This document shows, one piece after another, positions 42,356 through 50,489 of a stretch of DNA of 64,000 nt. Position 1 is the stretch's first letter. The number at the start of each line of letters is the position of its first letter. The position numbers were made by a program, and so were the translations under genes. The notes under the pieces were generated by a model. That model saw only the letters and a program-made list of their open reading frames with translations. It did not search any database and was not told the DNA's origin. Source of the stretch: Jidongwangia harbinensis. Its GTDB lineage: Bacteria; Actinomycetota; Actinomycetes; Mycobacteriales; Micromonosporaceae. The stretch is from contig NZ_JAIWNC010000021.1 of NCBI RefSeq assembly GCF_020216025.1, positions 62,001-126,000 of the forward strand, written 5' to 3'.

Positions 42356-43663
42356 TCAGCGGAAGTCCCGGATCGGCCAGAGACGGACCGCGCCGTCGGC
42401 GTAGGTGGCCGCGAGCATCACGCCGTTCCGGTCGTAGGCGATCGTGTCCGCCGGGTCGGCGCTGCCGATGAGGGTGTGCACGTGCAGGCCGGTGCTGGCG
42501 TCGAAGATCTGGACCGTTCCGTCCCGCGGGGCGGCCGCGAGGCTGTTCCGGATCAACGGGTTGAACGCCAGCGAGCCGGCCCCACGCGGAATCCGGACCG
42601 GGCGGACCGGGCGCCCGTCGCTGGAGTCCCAGACCCGGATCGCGGCTCCGGTCTCGCCGGTGACGAGGGTGTTGCGGGTCAGGGGGTCGAAGGCGAGCGC
42701 GGTCACGTGGCGGAAGGAGCCCTGCAGCCGGCGGACCGGCTGCCCGTTGCTGGTGTCGAAGACGGTGACCGGGCCGTCCCGGCCGGCCACGGCCAGGGTG
42801 TGGCGGGTGAGCGGGTCGAAGGCGAGCGCGGTGACCGGCGCGGCCGGCCCGCCCAGCGTGCGGATCCGCCGGCCCGTGTCGATGTCCCAGAACGTCACCG
42901 GGCGTCCGGTGACGGCGGCCACCAGCACGTTGCGGTCGTGCGGGTCGAAGGCGAGCACCGCCTTGTCGCCCGGGCCGGCGCCGGGCAGCGTCCGCAGCGG
43001 GCTGCCGTCGGTGTGGTCCCAGAGCCGGATCAGGCCGTCCGGCCCGGTGGTGGCGAGAACCTCCCGGTTCAGCGGGTCGAAGGCGACCAGCGTCGGCTGC
43101 GGATCCCCGGTGTCGATCGTCCGGGTCACCTCGCCGGCGGCGGTGTCCCAGATCCGGACGACGCCGGCCGCGTCCGCCGTGGCCAGCCGGTCCGCGAAGA
43201 ACCGGGGGAAGCTCAGCGTCACCGGCCCGGAGGGATGTCCCGGGGTCAGCAGCCGCGGGTCGTCCGGATCCCCCGAGGTCGCCTTCCGGACGACGAACAG
43301 CGTGGCTGCCCCGCCGGCCAGGACCGCACCGCCGGCCAGGACCGCACCGCCGGTGATCACGGCACGCCGGGACAGCCGCCCTCCGGCGTCCGCCGCGCCG
43401 AGGTCCGCCTTCAGCCGTTCCCATCGGCCGCGCCATTCCTCGACGTTGCCGTCACAGGCCTGCACATAGGCCTCGACGGTCGGCCACTTGGGCAGGTGCC
43501 GGCCACTGGCGGCATCGGACAGAGCCGTGGTCGACCGGTCGGTGCGGGCCGCCATGGTGCTGTACTTGGGGGAACCGGCGGCCACCCGGAGCGCACGCAG
43601 TGCGGCGGCGAACTCGGCGAGCGGGCCGTCCGCTGGATCAAGGGGACGCTCCGGACGTGGCAT
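42356..43663 (-). CDS. Membrane-anchored HTH and WD40 beta-propeller protein
   Basis: 435 aa from ATG 43663. Residues ~10-80 are a Cro/XRE-like helix-turn-helix of the actinomycete type (FAAALRALRVAAGSPKYSTM, RTDRSTTALSDAASGRHLPK, WPTVEAYVQACDG). A charged stretch and LSRR precede one membrane helix (~115-140: Gly/Ala/Val-rich, partly made by an 18-bp tandem repeat). Outside would lie a WD40 propeller with about seven blades (VVRIWDTAAGE, LIRLWDHTDGS, AIRVWDSSDGR, AVRLWPI). A DNA-binding or protein-binding head wired to an external propeller suggests transmembrane signalling. No enzymatic residues seen. Confidence 0.82.
   Translation of the reverse strand: MPRPERPLDPADGPLAEFAAALRALRVAAGSPKYSTMAARTDRSTTALSDAASGRHLPKWPTVEAYVQACDGNVEEWRGRWERLKADLGAADAGGRLSRRAVITGGAVLAGGAVLAGGAATLFVVRKATSGDPDDPRLLTPGHPSGPVTLSFPRFFADRLATADAAGVVRIWDTAAGEVTRTIDTGDPQPTLVAFDPLNREVLATTGPDGLIRLWDHTDGSPLRTLPGAGPGDKAVLAFDPHDRNVLVAAVTGRPVTFWDIDTGRRIRTLGGPAAPVTALAFDPLTRHTLAVAGRDGPVTVFDTSNGQPVRRLQGSFRHVTALAFDPLTRNTLVTGETGAAIRVWDSSDGRPVRPVRIPRGAGSLAFNPLIRNSLAAAPRDGTVQIFDASTGLHVHTLIGSADPADTIAYDRNGVMLAATYADGAVRLWPIRDFR
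43313..43348. repeat. Two tandem 18-bp units
   Basis: GCCGGCCAGGACCGCACC twice in a row, coding repeats of the membrane helix (GGAVLA) of the HTH-WD40 protein. Slippage would lengthen or shorten the helix in frame by six residues. Confidence 0.85.
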
Positions 43664-43846
43664 GTGGCTCAGCGTCACAGTCGTCCGCCGACCGGCGCAA
43701 GAGACCGTCGGATGTCCGCCGGGGAGCCGCGTTGTCCGCCGCAGGACCACATTGTCCGCCCGGGCACCGACGGCTACCGCAATCGGCTACGACGGATACC
43801 GGCCCGGTGTTCCGCCGGGTGACTCCCCACTCGGAGGTCTGGCGAG

Positions 43847-44692
43847 ATGACCACGGAAAATCCGGATGACCCGACGGCCGCCGATCCGTCGGCAGAACCG
43901 AAGCATCGCCGGCCGGAGGACCCCGCGCCTCCGGAGCCCCCGCCCGTGCCCGAGCAGGCGCGTGCTGCCCGGCAGGCACCGGCCACGGCGGACGTACCCG
44001 AGCAGGTCCGTGCGGCCGGCCAGGCGCCGGCCGCGGTGGACGTACCCGAGCAGGTAACCGCGCTGCCGGACCAGGCTGGCGGCGGCCCGGAGAGCCGGGC
44101 CGGCCGCAGTGCCGTGGAGAAGGTTCAAGCCTGGAGCGCCGTCGTGTCCGCGGTGCTCTCGGTGGCCGCGATCGTGCTGTCCACGATGGCGTTCGCGGAT
44201 CAGCGCGGCCGGCAGCAGAAGCAGATTGCGGCACGCGTCTCGATCGTCGAGGGCCTGTTGCCCACCCGGGTGGAAGGACAGCTCGGCGCACCCGGGATCG
44301 TGATCCGGAACCGGGCGCCGTCACCGATCTTCAAATCATGGCTCCTGGTCGACCGGGCCGGCCGGACCGGACTCTTCTACCTCGACGCGATTCCACCCTG
44401 CGTCGTACTCGGGCTCCCGAAGGAGATCTTCACCGGCAAGCCGGTCCCGGACCGCAAGGTGGTCGTGGCGTTGTGGTTCGCCGACGACGAGGGACGCGGC
44501 TGGCAACGGCTGGCCGGCGGGGAACTCGATCCGTTCGCGGTACCGATCTACCAGGGCGCGGCGACGGCACTCCCGGGTGGCCGGGGCCTGCCGCCGGCCA
44601 CGGCCATCGACGCGACTCTGAACTCCGAGCCGGCCCGGCTGGCCCGCGGGATGGTGATCCGGGACGCGTCGGACTGCAGCGAGGCGAACTGA
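43847..44692 (+). CDS. Single-helix membrane protein with Pro-rich repeat tail
   Basis: 281 aa. The N-terminal ~90 residues are disordered and cytosolic, with two 16-residue repeats (VPEQARAARQAPATAD type; 48-bp units at 43946 and 43994) and a third partial copy. One membrane helix (~96-116: VSAVLSVAAIVLSTMAF) and a coiled-coil patch (QRGRQQKQIAARVS) lead to a ~150-residue external beta domain (VIRNRAPSPIFKSWLLVDRA, VALWFADDEGRGWQRL). The last part resembles the end of the membrane protein at 52340-53095. Function unknown. GGAGG lies upstream of ATG 43847. Confidence 0.7.
   Translation: MTTENPDDPTAADPSAEPKHRRPEDPAPPEPPPVPEQARAARQAPATADVPEQVRAAGQAPAAVDVPEQVTALPDQAGGGPESRAGRSAVEKVQAWSAVVSAVLSVAAIVLSTMAFADQRGRQQKQIAARVSIVEGLLPTRVEGQLGAPGIVIRNRAPSPIFKSWLLVDRAGRTGLFYLDAIPPCVVLGLPKEIFTGKPVPDRKVVVALWFADDEGRGWQRLAGGELDPFAVPIYQGAATALPGGRGLPPATAIDATLNSEPARLARGMVIRDASDCSEAN
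43946..44062. repeat. 48-bp tandem repeat (2.4 copies)
   Basis: Units at 43946-43993, 43994-44041 and a partial third, each coding VPEQ(A/V)RAA(R/G)QAPA(T/A)(A/V)D in the linker of the membrane protein above. Confidence 0.8.
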
Positions 44693-44789
44693 CGCCTCGC
44701 CCGCGTGCCGCCCCGTGGCCGGGATGCTGCCGCTCTGCGCCTGGCGATCTACCACCCGGTGAAGGGGACGCCGGAGGCCAGCGCCTGGC

Positions 44790-45635
44790 TCAACTACTCG
44801 CGCGTGCCTGGCCGGACGGCGCCGTTGCCTTCCGCAGTTCGCTCAGCCACTCGATGCCGAGCCGGCGGCCGTCCGGGAACTGGTCGTCGCGGTCCCAGCG
44901 CCACGCTGTGATCATCGCCAGCACGAGGGTCCGGCAGTCCCGGAGCAGCTGGTGATCGATGCCCGGGTAGTGGTCTTCAACCCCGTCGGGTGCGTGCGCC
45001 AGGTCGAACTCGATCGGCCCCCGGCAGCACGTCTCGAAATCGATGAAGAGCGGGCCGGTCCCGGTCGGGAGCAGGTTGCCCGGATGGGGTTCGCCGTGCA
45101 GGAACTGCTCGGGCCGGCCGCTCTCGCTGACCGCTCGGCGCAGGCGGTCCACCATGCCGGCGAGAAAGACCCGGTCCGCGTCCGCCAGTTCCGGCGTCCG
45201 GACGTGGTCGGCCACGAGCGTCCGGGCCTCGGCGACCCGGTCCGTGAAGTGCGGGGAGGGCAGGTCGACCCGGCGCATTCCGGCGTGCAGAGATGCGAGC
45301 GCTGCCGCGTAGTCCGCGTGGGGTATCGCGGGAGAGGTGACCGGTTCGTAGTAGGCCCACAGGGTGACCTCGTAGTCGCCCCGCACAAAGACCTCGGGCA
45401 CGTGCAGCGCGGCCACCGGGCTCCCGGCCTCGGCCAACCGCTGAGCGACATCGACTTCGAACTGGGCGCACCGGCTCGTCACCGGCGCCACCCGGGCCAG
45501 CACGTCACAGGGCTGCAGACGGAGGGTCAACTTGTTCGAGTTGTGCAGCACGGCGGCGTCATGGACGGTCAGGCCCAGCGATGCGGCGCTCGAGATGGCT
45601 GCCTGGGTTGCCCGCTGAGCCTCGTACTCCTGCAT
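44790..45635 (-). CDS. Aminoglycoside phosphotransferase-fold kinase
   Basis: 281-aa APH/choline-kinase-fold enzyme. N-lobe with KLTLRLQPCDVLARVAPV (the Lys-equivalent strand). Catalytic loop FLHGEPHPGNLL (Asp of the usual HGD replaced by Glu-Pro; His and Asn kept). Metal motif LFIDFETCCRGPIEFDLAH (Asp-Phe-Glu). The HGE instead of HGD is an oddity that also occurs in some distant APH proteins. ATG 45635 follows TACGGT by six bases, so the mRNA is probably leaderless. Divergent from the PIN-like gene. Antibiotic resistance should not be assumed. Confidence 0.8.
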   Translation of the reverse strand: MQEYEAQRATQAAISSAASLGLTVHDAAVLHNSNKLTLRLQPCDVLARVAPVTSRCAQFEVDVAQRLAEAGSPVAALHVPEVFVRGDYEVTLWAYYEPVTSPAIPHADYAAALASLHAGMRRVDLPSPHFTDRVAEARTLVADHVRTPELADADRVFLAGMVDRLRRAVSESGRPEQFLHGEPHPGNLLPTGTGPLFIDFETCCRGPIEFDLAHAPDGVEDHYPGIDHQLLRDCRTLVLAMITAWRWDRDDQFPDGRRLGIEWLSELRKATAPSGQARASS

Positions 45636-45641
45636 CGCAGC

Positions 45642-45702
45642 ACCGTAGCTCAGCGTTCGTGGCGCGGCCGCCGCATTTCGGTCTCCTGCGCTCGGATATT
45701 CT
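45642..45702. promoter_or_regulatory. Back-to-back -10 boxes of two leaderless genes
   Basis: Minus strand TACGGT (45642-45647) six bases before ATG 45635. Plus strand TATTCT (45697-45702) seven bases before GTG 45710. The 75-bp gap between the two genes thus holds both promoters. Confidence 0.6.
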
Positions 45703-45709
45703 CCGGGAG

Positions 45710-46783
45710 GTGGATGCACCGGCGATACCGACCCTGCTGATCGACACCTCAACGCTGTTGCGGCTCCAACTGGACCGGTTCTCCCCGGGTCGGCGCACCA
45801 CCGCACGAGAGGCCGCCGCCCTCGAATGTCTGGTGCTTTTCGACCGCGTTCTGCTGGACGGGCCGACCATCCGCGCAAACCGCGACAGGCTGCTGTGGAC
45901 CACCGACATCGGCGCGGGAGTGGAAATACTTGATCTTGAGCCGCCGAACGTAGCCGGCCTCTATGTGCGCGGTGCCGAGTTGTTCGCCCAGATGCGCCGC
46001 GGGTCCCTGGGAGGTGTCCTGCCGCGTGGGCAGATTCCGCCGGAACTCTCCCGCGAGTTTCCCCCGGCCCACTTCAACCCATCCACCGATTGGCAGGACG
46101 TCGCCGCTTTCCTGGAGGGGAATCCGGAGACGCGGCCCGTTCTGCACGCATTCGTTTCGGCGCACGGGGAGCGGCCGCGACACGTCAGTCGTGGACCCCT
46201 GATGTTGATGCGACTCTTCTATTACCTCGCGCTCCAGGAGAGCGCAGCCTCGGCACTCCTGCTCGATCCGGCCAAGGCCTACGACGAGGCTCCGCGGTAC
46301 GGCCAGGCTTCTCGCCTGCTCGACGTCTTCAGCACCGAAGTGCGGACCGGCTACCAGCAGCGTAAGCAGAGGTGGCTCGGAGTGCCCCAGCCGTCGATGC
46401 CGACCCCGCTGCTCACCACCTTCGTCAAGGCAACCGCCGAAGAGCGGGACTGGAGTACGGGACGCGTCGTCGCGTGGCTGCGCGAGCAGCCCGAAGTTTT
46501 CTCCTTCCGCGCCGGCATGGCTGCCCTGCTCGACGCCGCCGAGCAGGGCGACGCCCACGCCACGGACGCGATCATGGGGGAACTCGAAGAGGCGGCCGCG
46601 CAGTGGAGCTCGCGGCTCGGCACACCGGTAAACCGCCGAACCATCCCCATCACCGTGGCGCTCCCCTTTCTGGAGGGTAAGTTCGAGGTTCCCTTACCGG
46701 CACTGTCGCGCACACCGGGCGCCAAGCTTCTCGTATTCATCGACATGCTGCTAGGCAAAGAGCATCGCCAGCCCCCGACTTGA
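45710..46783 (+). CDS. Unrecognised protein with PIN-like N-terminus
   Basis: 357 aa, no family recognised. The first 45 residues look like a PIN-type nuclease start: TLLIDTSTLLRLQL (Asp at the strand end) and ALECLVLFDRVLLDGPTI (Glu). Later parts are helical (RYGQASRLLDVFSTEVRTGY, ATAEERDWSTGRVVAWLREQ) and the C-terminus includes RTIPITVALPFLEG. Other PIN acidic residues cannot be placed with confidence. GTG 45710 is preceded by TATTCT-N7 and by GGAGG that overlaps it. Codon use is slightly less GC-biased than its neighbours, hinting at acquisition. It could belong to a defence or toxin-like class, but that is only a guess. Confidence 0.55.
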   Translation: MDAPAIPTLLIDTSTLLRLQLDRFSPGRRTTAREAAALECLVLFDRVLLDGPTIRANRDRLLWTTDIGAGVEILDLEPPNVAGLYVRGAELFAQMRRGSLGGVLPRGQIPPELSREFPPAHFNPSTDWQDVAAFLEGNPETRPVLHAFVSAHGERPRHVSRGPLMLMRLFYYLALQESAASALLLDPAKAYDEAPRYGQASRLLDVFSTEVRTGYQQRKQRWLGVPQPSMPTPLLTTFVKATAEERDWSTGRVVAWLREQPEVFSFRAGMAALLDAAEQGDAHATDAIMGELEEAAAQWSSRLGTPVNRRTIPITVALPFLEGKFEVPLPALSRTPGAKLLVFIDMLLGKEHRQPPT

Positions 46784-46910
46784 CCTCCAGGGATGTCGGC
46801 CCTCCTCTGCAGGCGGTATCGGCCCGCCCGGCGTCCTGGACTGCCGTGCGGACGTCGACCGACGCGAGACCCGAGTCCGGCCGACGCTGATTGCGGGTGT
46901 CCTGATCTCG

Positions 46911-46916
46911 TATCGT
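46911..46916 (+). promoter_or_regulatory. -10 box of the MOSC gene
   Basis: TATCGT exactly six bases before GTG 46923, with no ribosome site; leaderless transcription predicted. Confidence 0.55.
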
Positions 46917-46922
46917 CTGCTC

Positions 46923-47627
46923 GTGCAGGTTGCTGAGATCCGTCGATACCCGGTGAAGTCGATGCTGGGCGAGGTGGTGCCGGCGGTCGAGGTCGGTCAT
47001 CGCGGCTTGGCCGGAGACCGGTTGTGGGCCGTGCGCGACGCGGATGGCAAGTTCGGCAGCGGCAAGAGCACCCGCCGATTCCGGCGGATGCCGGGTCTAT
47101 TCCAGTTCCGCGCGTACGCGTCCGAGCCGGTCCCTGTGGTGGAGTTGCCCGACGGTCGCCGTTTCCCTGCCGACGATGCCATCGGGCACCGGGCAGTCAG
47201 TGCAGCGCTCGGGCGCACGGTGACTCTCGCTCGGGAAGCGGCTGTCCCGCATCACGACGAGGGCCCGGTCAGCCTGCTGACGACGGCCTCGATGCGCGCC
47301 CTGACAAGGCTTGCCGGCGGGGAAAGGGGCGCGGCGGAAATCGATCCGTTGCGGTTTCGGGCCAACCTTCTGATCGATCTGCCGGGGAGCGGCTTTGCGG
47401 AGGACAACTGGCCGGGGCGTCGGCTGCGGGTGGGGACGGAAGTCGTTCTGCGGATAGTCCGACCGCTCACCCGGTGCGTCATGATCGATATGGCGCAGGA
47501 GGGGGCCGGCGAACGGAAGGACCTGCTCAAGGCTCTTGCTGAGCATCACGAGACGACGTTCGGCGTCTTCGCCACGGTGGAACAGCAGGGTCGGGTCGCT
47601 GCTGGCGACAGGTGCTCGTGGGTGTGA
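46923..47627 (+). CDS. MOSC-domain sulfur-carrier protein
   Basis: 234 aa with an N-terminal MOSC beta-barrel (VAEIRRYPVKSMLGE, GLAGDRLWAVRDADGKFGSG) and the C-terminal MOSC domain containing DPLRFRANLLIDLPGSGFAED and LTRCVMID, whose Cys matches the conserved sulfur-binding cysteine of the MOCO sulfurase C-terminal family. It probably handles sulfur or binds molybdenum cofactor in detoxifying reductions (mARC/YiiM-like), cytosolic. No reductase partner nearby. GTG 46923 follows a TATCGT box by six bases. Confidence 0.85.
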   Translation: MQVAEIRRYPVKSMLGEVVPAVEVGHRGLAGDRLWAVRDADGKFGSGKSTRRFRRMPGLFQFRAYASEPVPVVELPDGRRFPADDAIGHRAVSAALGRTVTLAREAAVPHHDEGPVSLLTTASMRALTRLAGGERGAAEIDPLRFRANLLIDLPGSGFAEDNWPGRRLRVGTEVVLRIVRPLTRCVMIDMAQEGAGERKDLLKALAEHHETTFGVFATVEQQGRVAAGDRCSWV

Positions 47628-47788
47628 GCTCTCGATCGTTTCCTCGACGGAGATGTCGGCGTGACACCGACCGGATGAGCCTTCGCACGCTCGTGCCGAA
47701 ATGAGCGGGCTGGGAAGCCGGCCCGGCGACAAGCCCGATGCCGGCTTCCTGAGCCCGATCAGCGTCCGTCAGGAGCGGCGGCACTGAA

Positions 47789-48388
47789 TCATTTGTCGAC
47801 GACGTGCGCCGCGAAGATGCGCTCGAAGATGGCGTCGATGACGTCGTTCTTGGCCATGGTGTAGTCGTCGTCACCCGCCTCGCGGGCCAGGCGCCGCTTG
47901 GTCGAGGCGTAGAGTTCGCGATCCTCGGCGTGGGTACGAAGCCAGTCACGCAGAAGCAGGTGCCGGGTGATCTCCGGCGCGCCCTGCGGCCAGACGTGCA
48001 GGTGGACGTCCTCGCCGGCGTCGATGAGCATGCGGTGCCCGTGCCACCAGGGCTCGCGCAGGATCAGGACGTACCCCAGCTTCTCGAGAATCGGGATGTA
48101 CCGCGACTCGTCGTCGGTGTCGGCCAGGGTGAGATCGATGTCCACGATGGGCTTGGCCGCCAGCCCGGGCACCGAGGTGGACCCGACGTGCTCCAGCCCC
48201 AGGGCCCGATCACCCAGCGCACCGAGCAGCGCGGCAGCAGCGATTTCGTAGCGGTCAGCCCATGCGGGGTCGTAGTCCTCGATGACGACCGGCCGCCAGC
48301 CGTTGGGCGGGTCCCGCACAATGCGCGACGCATCCTGTTCCGGCGTACCCAGCAGCCGCTGACGGACATCCTGCGAGAACTCGGGCAT
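47789..48388 (-). CDS. GrpB-family nucleotidyltransferase-like protein
   Basis: 199 aa, GrpB/YqkA-type protein of the nucleotidyltransferase superfamily. Marks: PVVIEDYDPAWADRYEIAAA, LGLEHVGSTSVPGLAAKPIV and DIDLTLAD (the usual metal Asp pair), and HLHVWPQGAPEITRHLLLRD. Role unknown; some homologues have been tied to dephospho-CoA or glutamate-rich protein contexts without proof. GGAGG with eight-base spacing sets ATG 48388. It is divergent from the amidase gene 55 bp away. Confidence 0.85.
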   Translation of the reverse strand: MPEFSQDVRQRLLGTPEQDASRIVRDPPNGWRPVVIEDYDPAWADRYEIAAAALLGALGDRALGLEHVGSTSVPGLAAKPIVDIDLTLADTDDESRYIPILEKLGYVLILREPWWHGHRMLIDAGEDVHLHVWPQGAPEITRHLLLRDWLRTHAEDRELYASTKRRLAREAGDDDYTMAKNDVIDAIFERIFAAHVVDK

Positions 48389-48431
48389 CGTTCCACCTCC
48401 TGGTCGAAACAAAGTCCACCAGGATACGGCG

Positions 48432-48437
48432 TAATCT
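48432..48437 (+). promoter_or_regulatory. -10 box of the amidase gene
   Basis: TAATCT six bases before GTG 48444 with no ribosome site: a leaderless start. Confidence 0.6.
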
Positions 48438-48443
48438 GTTCCG

Positions 48444-49673
48444 GTGCTTGGTGAGCCGGCGATTCGCATGGCGGACCAGATTCGCTCCGGCGCATGGAGC
48501 GCGTCGGATGTGGTCGAGCAGGCGCTGGACGCGGTGGCGAGGCTGGACCCGATACTGCACTTCATCGATCAGCTCGATGCGGTGTCCGCCCGGGAAGCGG
48601 CTCGCCGGCTGGTGCCTTCGGGGCGGTTGGCCGGGGTGCCGTTTCTCATCAAGGCGCGTACGCCGGCGCACGCCCCGATCGTCACCCGGCTGGTCGCGGC
48701 CGGAGCGATTCCGATCGGAACCTCGACCCGAGCCCGGGTCGGCGCCCAGGCGCAGACCTACGGGTGGAACGGCAGTGACTACACCCGCAACCCTTGGGAC
48801 CCGACACGGTCGCCGGGTGGGTCGTCGGCGGGTTCGGCAGCCGCCGTCGCGGCCGGCGTCGTTCCGTTGGCCACCGGAGGAGACACCGGTGGATCCCTCC
48901 GGATCCCCGCGGCGTTCTGCGGCGTCGTCGGGTTCAAGGGCAGCTACGGCCGGGTTCCGCGCACCGGGCGGTCGCTGGGAGGTCTGACCACCGCCGGGAT
49001 CATCGGCGCCGATCTGCACGACGTGGTGGCGGCGACGAGCATCGTGAGCGGCCCGGATCGGCGGGATCCGTGCGCGTTACCGCATTGGCCGACACCGGAC
49101 CTCCGGGACAGGCAATGGCGGGTCACCTATCAAGCGGGTCTTTGCGGTAGCTTCGCCGAGCCCGGTGTCGATCGGGTCGTCCGTGACCGGCTCGTCGCCA
49201 GCGGTCTCACCGTGGTGGACGCGCCGGTCGAGCTTCAGGCCGTGGACGCGGCGTGGGAGACGTTGTGGGCGCTGGACACCGGCCGGGGCGTGGACGGCGC
49301 CGCGATTTCCCACGCCACCGAGGTACGCAACCACAACGACACCGTCCTTGCCGACCTTCTGCACGAGGTCGACGCGCTGGTCACCCCCACCACCCTCACC
49401 GTGGCGCACGGGTACGACCGATACGAGGAGTCGATCGTGGTCGGGGACTTGTGCTGGGGATTCAACGTCACCGGACATCCCGCCGTCACGGTCCCGGTGG
49501 GACTTCTGGACGGCCTGCCCGTCGGCGCGCAGGTGGTGGCCGCCCACGGCCGCGACGATATCGCCGTCTCCATCGCCTCGCAGCTGGAGGTGGGACTGCC
49601 GCCGGCACCGGTCCACGCCGGACGCCACTCGTCGTTGAGTCCGGACGCGGGCGACGAACGCAGATCCGTCTGA
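48444..49673 (+). CDS. Amidase-signature family protein with a short catalytic loop
   Basis: 409-aa amidase-signature enzyme. Lys70 (GVPFLIKARTP), the cis-Ser pair Ser127-Ser128 (SPGGSSAGSA) and nucleophile Ser151 (GGDTGGSLRIP) form the Ser-cisSer-Lys triad. Relatives have about 20-30 residues after the catalytic Lys (K-D-N/L, then a GxxTTxGS stretch) before DAPVVxRLRAAGA; here KARTPAHAPIVTRLVAAGA joins them directly, so that loop is deleted in frame. Activity may be changed or lost. Same general family as glutamyl-tRNA amidotransferase GatA, but this is a stand-alone catabolic type. It precedes the convergent GntR gene by five bases. Confidence 0.85.
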   Translation: MLGEPAIRMADQIRSGAWSASDVVEQALDAVARLDPILHFIDQLDAVSAREAARRLVPSGRLAGVPFLIKARTPAHAPIVTRLVAAGAIPIGTSTRARVGAQAQTYGWNGSDYTRNPWDPTRSPGGSSAGSAAAVAAGVVPLATGGDTGGSLRIPAAFCGVVGFKGSYGRVPRTGRSLGGLTTAGIIGADLHDVVAATSIVSGPDRRDPCALPHWPTPDLRDRQWRVTYQAGLCGSFAEPGVDRVVRDRLVASGLTVVDAPVELQAVDAAWETLWALDTGRGVDGAAISHATEVRNHNDTVLADLLHEVDALVTPTTLTVAHGYDRYEESIVVGDLCWGFNVTGHPAVTVPVGLLDGLPVGAQVVAAHGRDDIAVSIASQLEVGLPPAPVHAGRHSSLSPDAGDERRSV

Positions 49674-49678
49674 CCAGG

Positions 49679-50335
49679 TCAGCCCTCGGCACCTTGCTCG
49701 GCCGGCAGGGTGTGCCAGATGTCGAATGCCGCCGACGCGGCTCCCTGCACGTCTCCGGCCGCGATCAGTTCGATGAGTTGCGTGTGCAGCTCGACGGACG
49801 CGTGGCCGTCCATGCTGAAGCGCAGCCGCTCGGCGCGGCGTACCAGGGGATCGAACTGGTCGAGCACGGCCTCCAGGGCGTGATTGCCCAGCGCGGTGAC
49901 CGGGATCCGGTGTATCTCCTCGTCGGCGTCCAGTGCCGCACCGATGTCACCCGCGTCCACCGCCTCGGCGAAACGGCGATTGGCGTCCCGCATGCGTTCG
50001 AGGTCGTCGTGGCCGAGCCGGCCCGTCGTCTGTCGTACGGCCAGTTCGTGCATGGCCGCGATGACGTCGCGGGCGTCCCGCACGGCCGGCGCGTCGACGG
50101 TGCTGACCCTGGTCGATCGGCCGGGTAGTGCCACCACCAGTCCGCTGCTCCCGAGGCGCAGCAGGGCTTCGCGTACCGGAGTACGGCTCACTCCGAGCCA
50201 TTCCGCCAGCTCGCCGTCCTTGAGCTGCTCCCCGGGCAGGAACGTGCCGTCGACGATGGCGTCGCGCAGGCGCCGGTAGACGTCGTCGCGGAGGAGCGAG
50301 CGGTCTACGGCGGAGCGGTCCGAGGGAATCGGCAT
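49679..50335 (-). CDS. GntR/FCD-family transcriptional regulator
   Basis: 218-aa repressor. Winged helix ~15-75 (LRDDVYRRLRDAIVDGTFLP, LAEWLGVSRTPVREALLRL), then an FCD helical ligand domain with the usual metal/acid ligands (DANRRFAEAVDAGDI, DEEIHR, HTQLIELIAAGD). Its start codon overlaps a TGCAACATATTGCA site, and a second copy sits in the promoter of the divergent hydrolase, so autorepression and control of the hydrolase are likely. Convergent with the amidase gene. Confidence 0.9.
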   Translation of the reverse strand: MPIPSDRSAVDRSLLRDDVYRRLRDAIVDGTFLPGEQLKDGELAEWLGVSRTPVREALLRLGSSGLVVALPGRSTRVSTVDAPAVRDARDVIAAMHELAVRQTTGRLGHDDLERMRDANRRFAEAVDAGDIGAALDADEEIHRIPVTALGNHALEAVLDQFDPLVRRAERLRFSMDGHASVELHTQLIELIAAGDVQGAASAAFDIWHTLPAEQGAEG

Positions 50336-50348
50336 GCAACATATTGCA
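50335..50348. promoter_or_regulatory. GntR operator 1, over the gntR start
   Basis: TGCAACATATTGCA, a 14-bp near-perfect palindrome whose first base is the first base of the gntR start codon. On the minus strand it includes a -10-like CAATAT (50341-50346), with TTGTCG 18 bp upstream (50365-50370). Confidence 0.75.
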
Positions 50349-50381
50349 CACAGTTCGGGCGTTGCGACAAATCACCGTAGC

Positions 50382-50413
50382 TTGCTGGCATCTTCTACAT
50401 GCAATATATTGCA
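50382..50413. promoter_or_regulatory. Hydrolase promoter with GntR operator 2
   Basis: Plus strand TTGCTG (50382-50387), a 17-bp spacer, TATATT (50405-50410). The -10 box lies inside the perfect palindrome TGCAATATATTGCA (50400-50413), an almost exact copy of operator 1, 65 bp away centre to centre. Confidence 0.8.
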
Positions 50414-50489
50414 CATCAGAGCGGCGGATCGCCCGCTCACCGAGGACTCGCCCCGGGGACACCGGCGCGACGACGGAAGGAAGAGCCTC

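Noticed and set aside
44693..44789. Possible gene fragment reading LRLAIYHPVKGTPEASAWLN
   Set aside because: Looks protein-like but is too short and unmatched to any family I know; no start or stop context.
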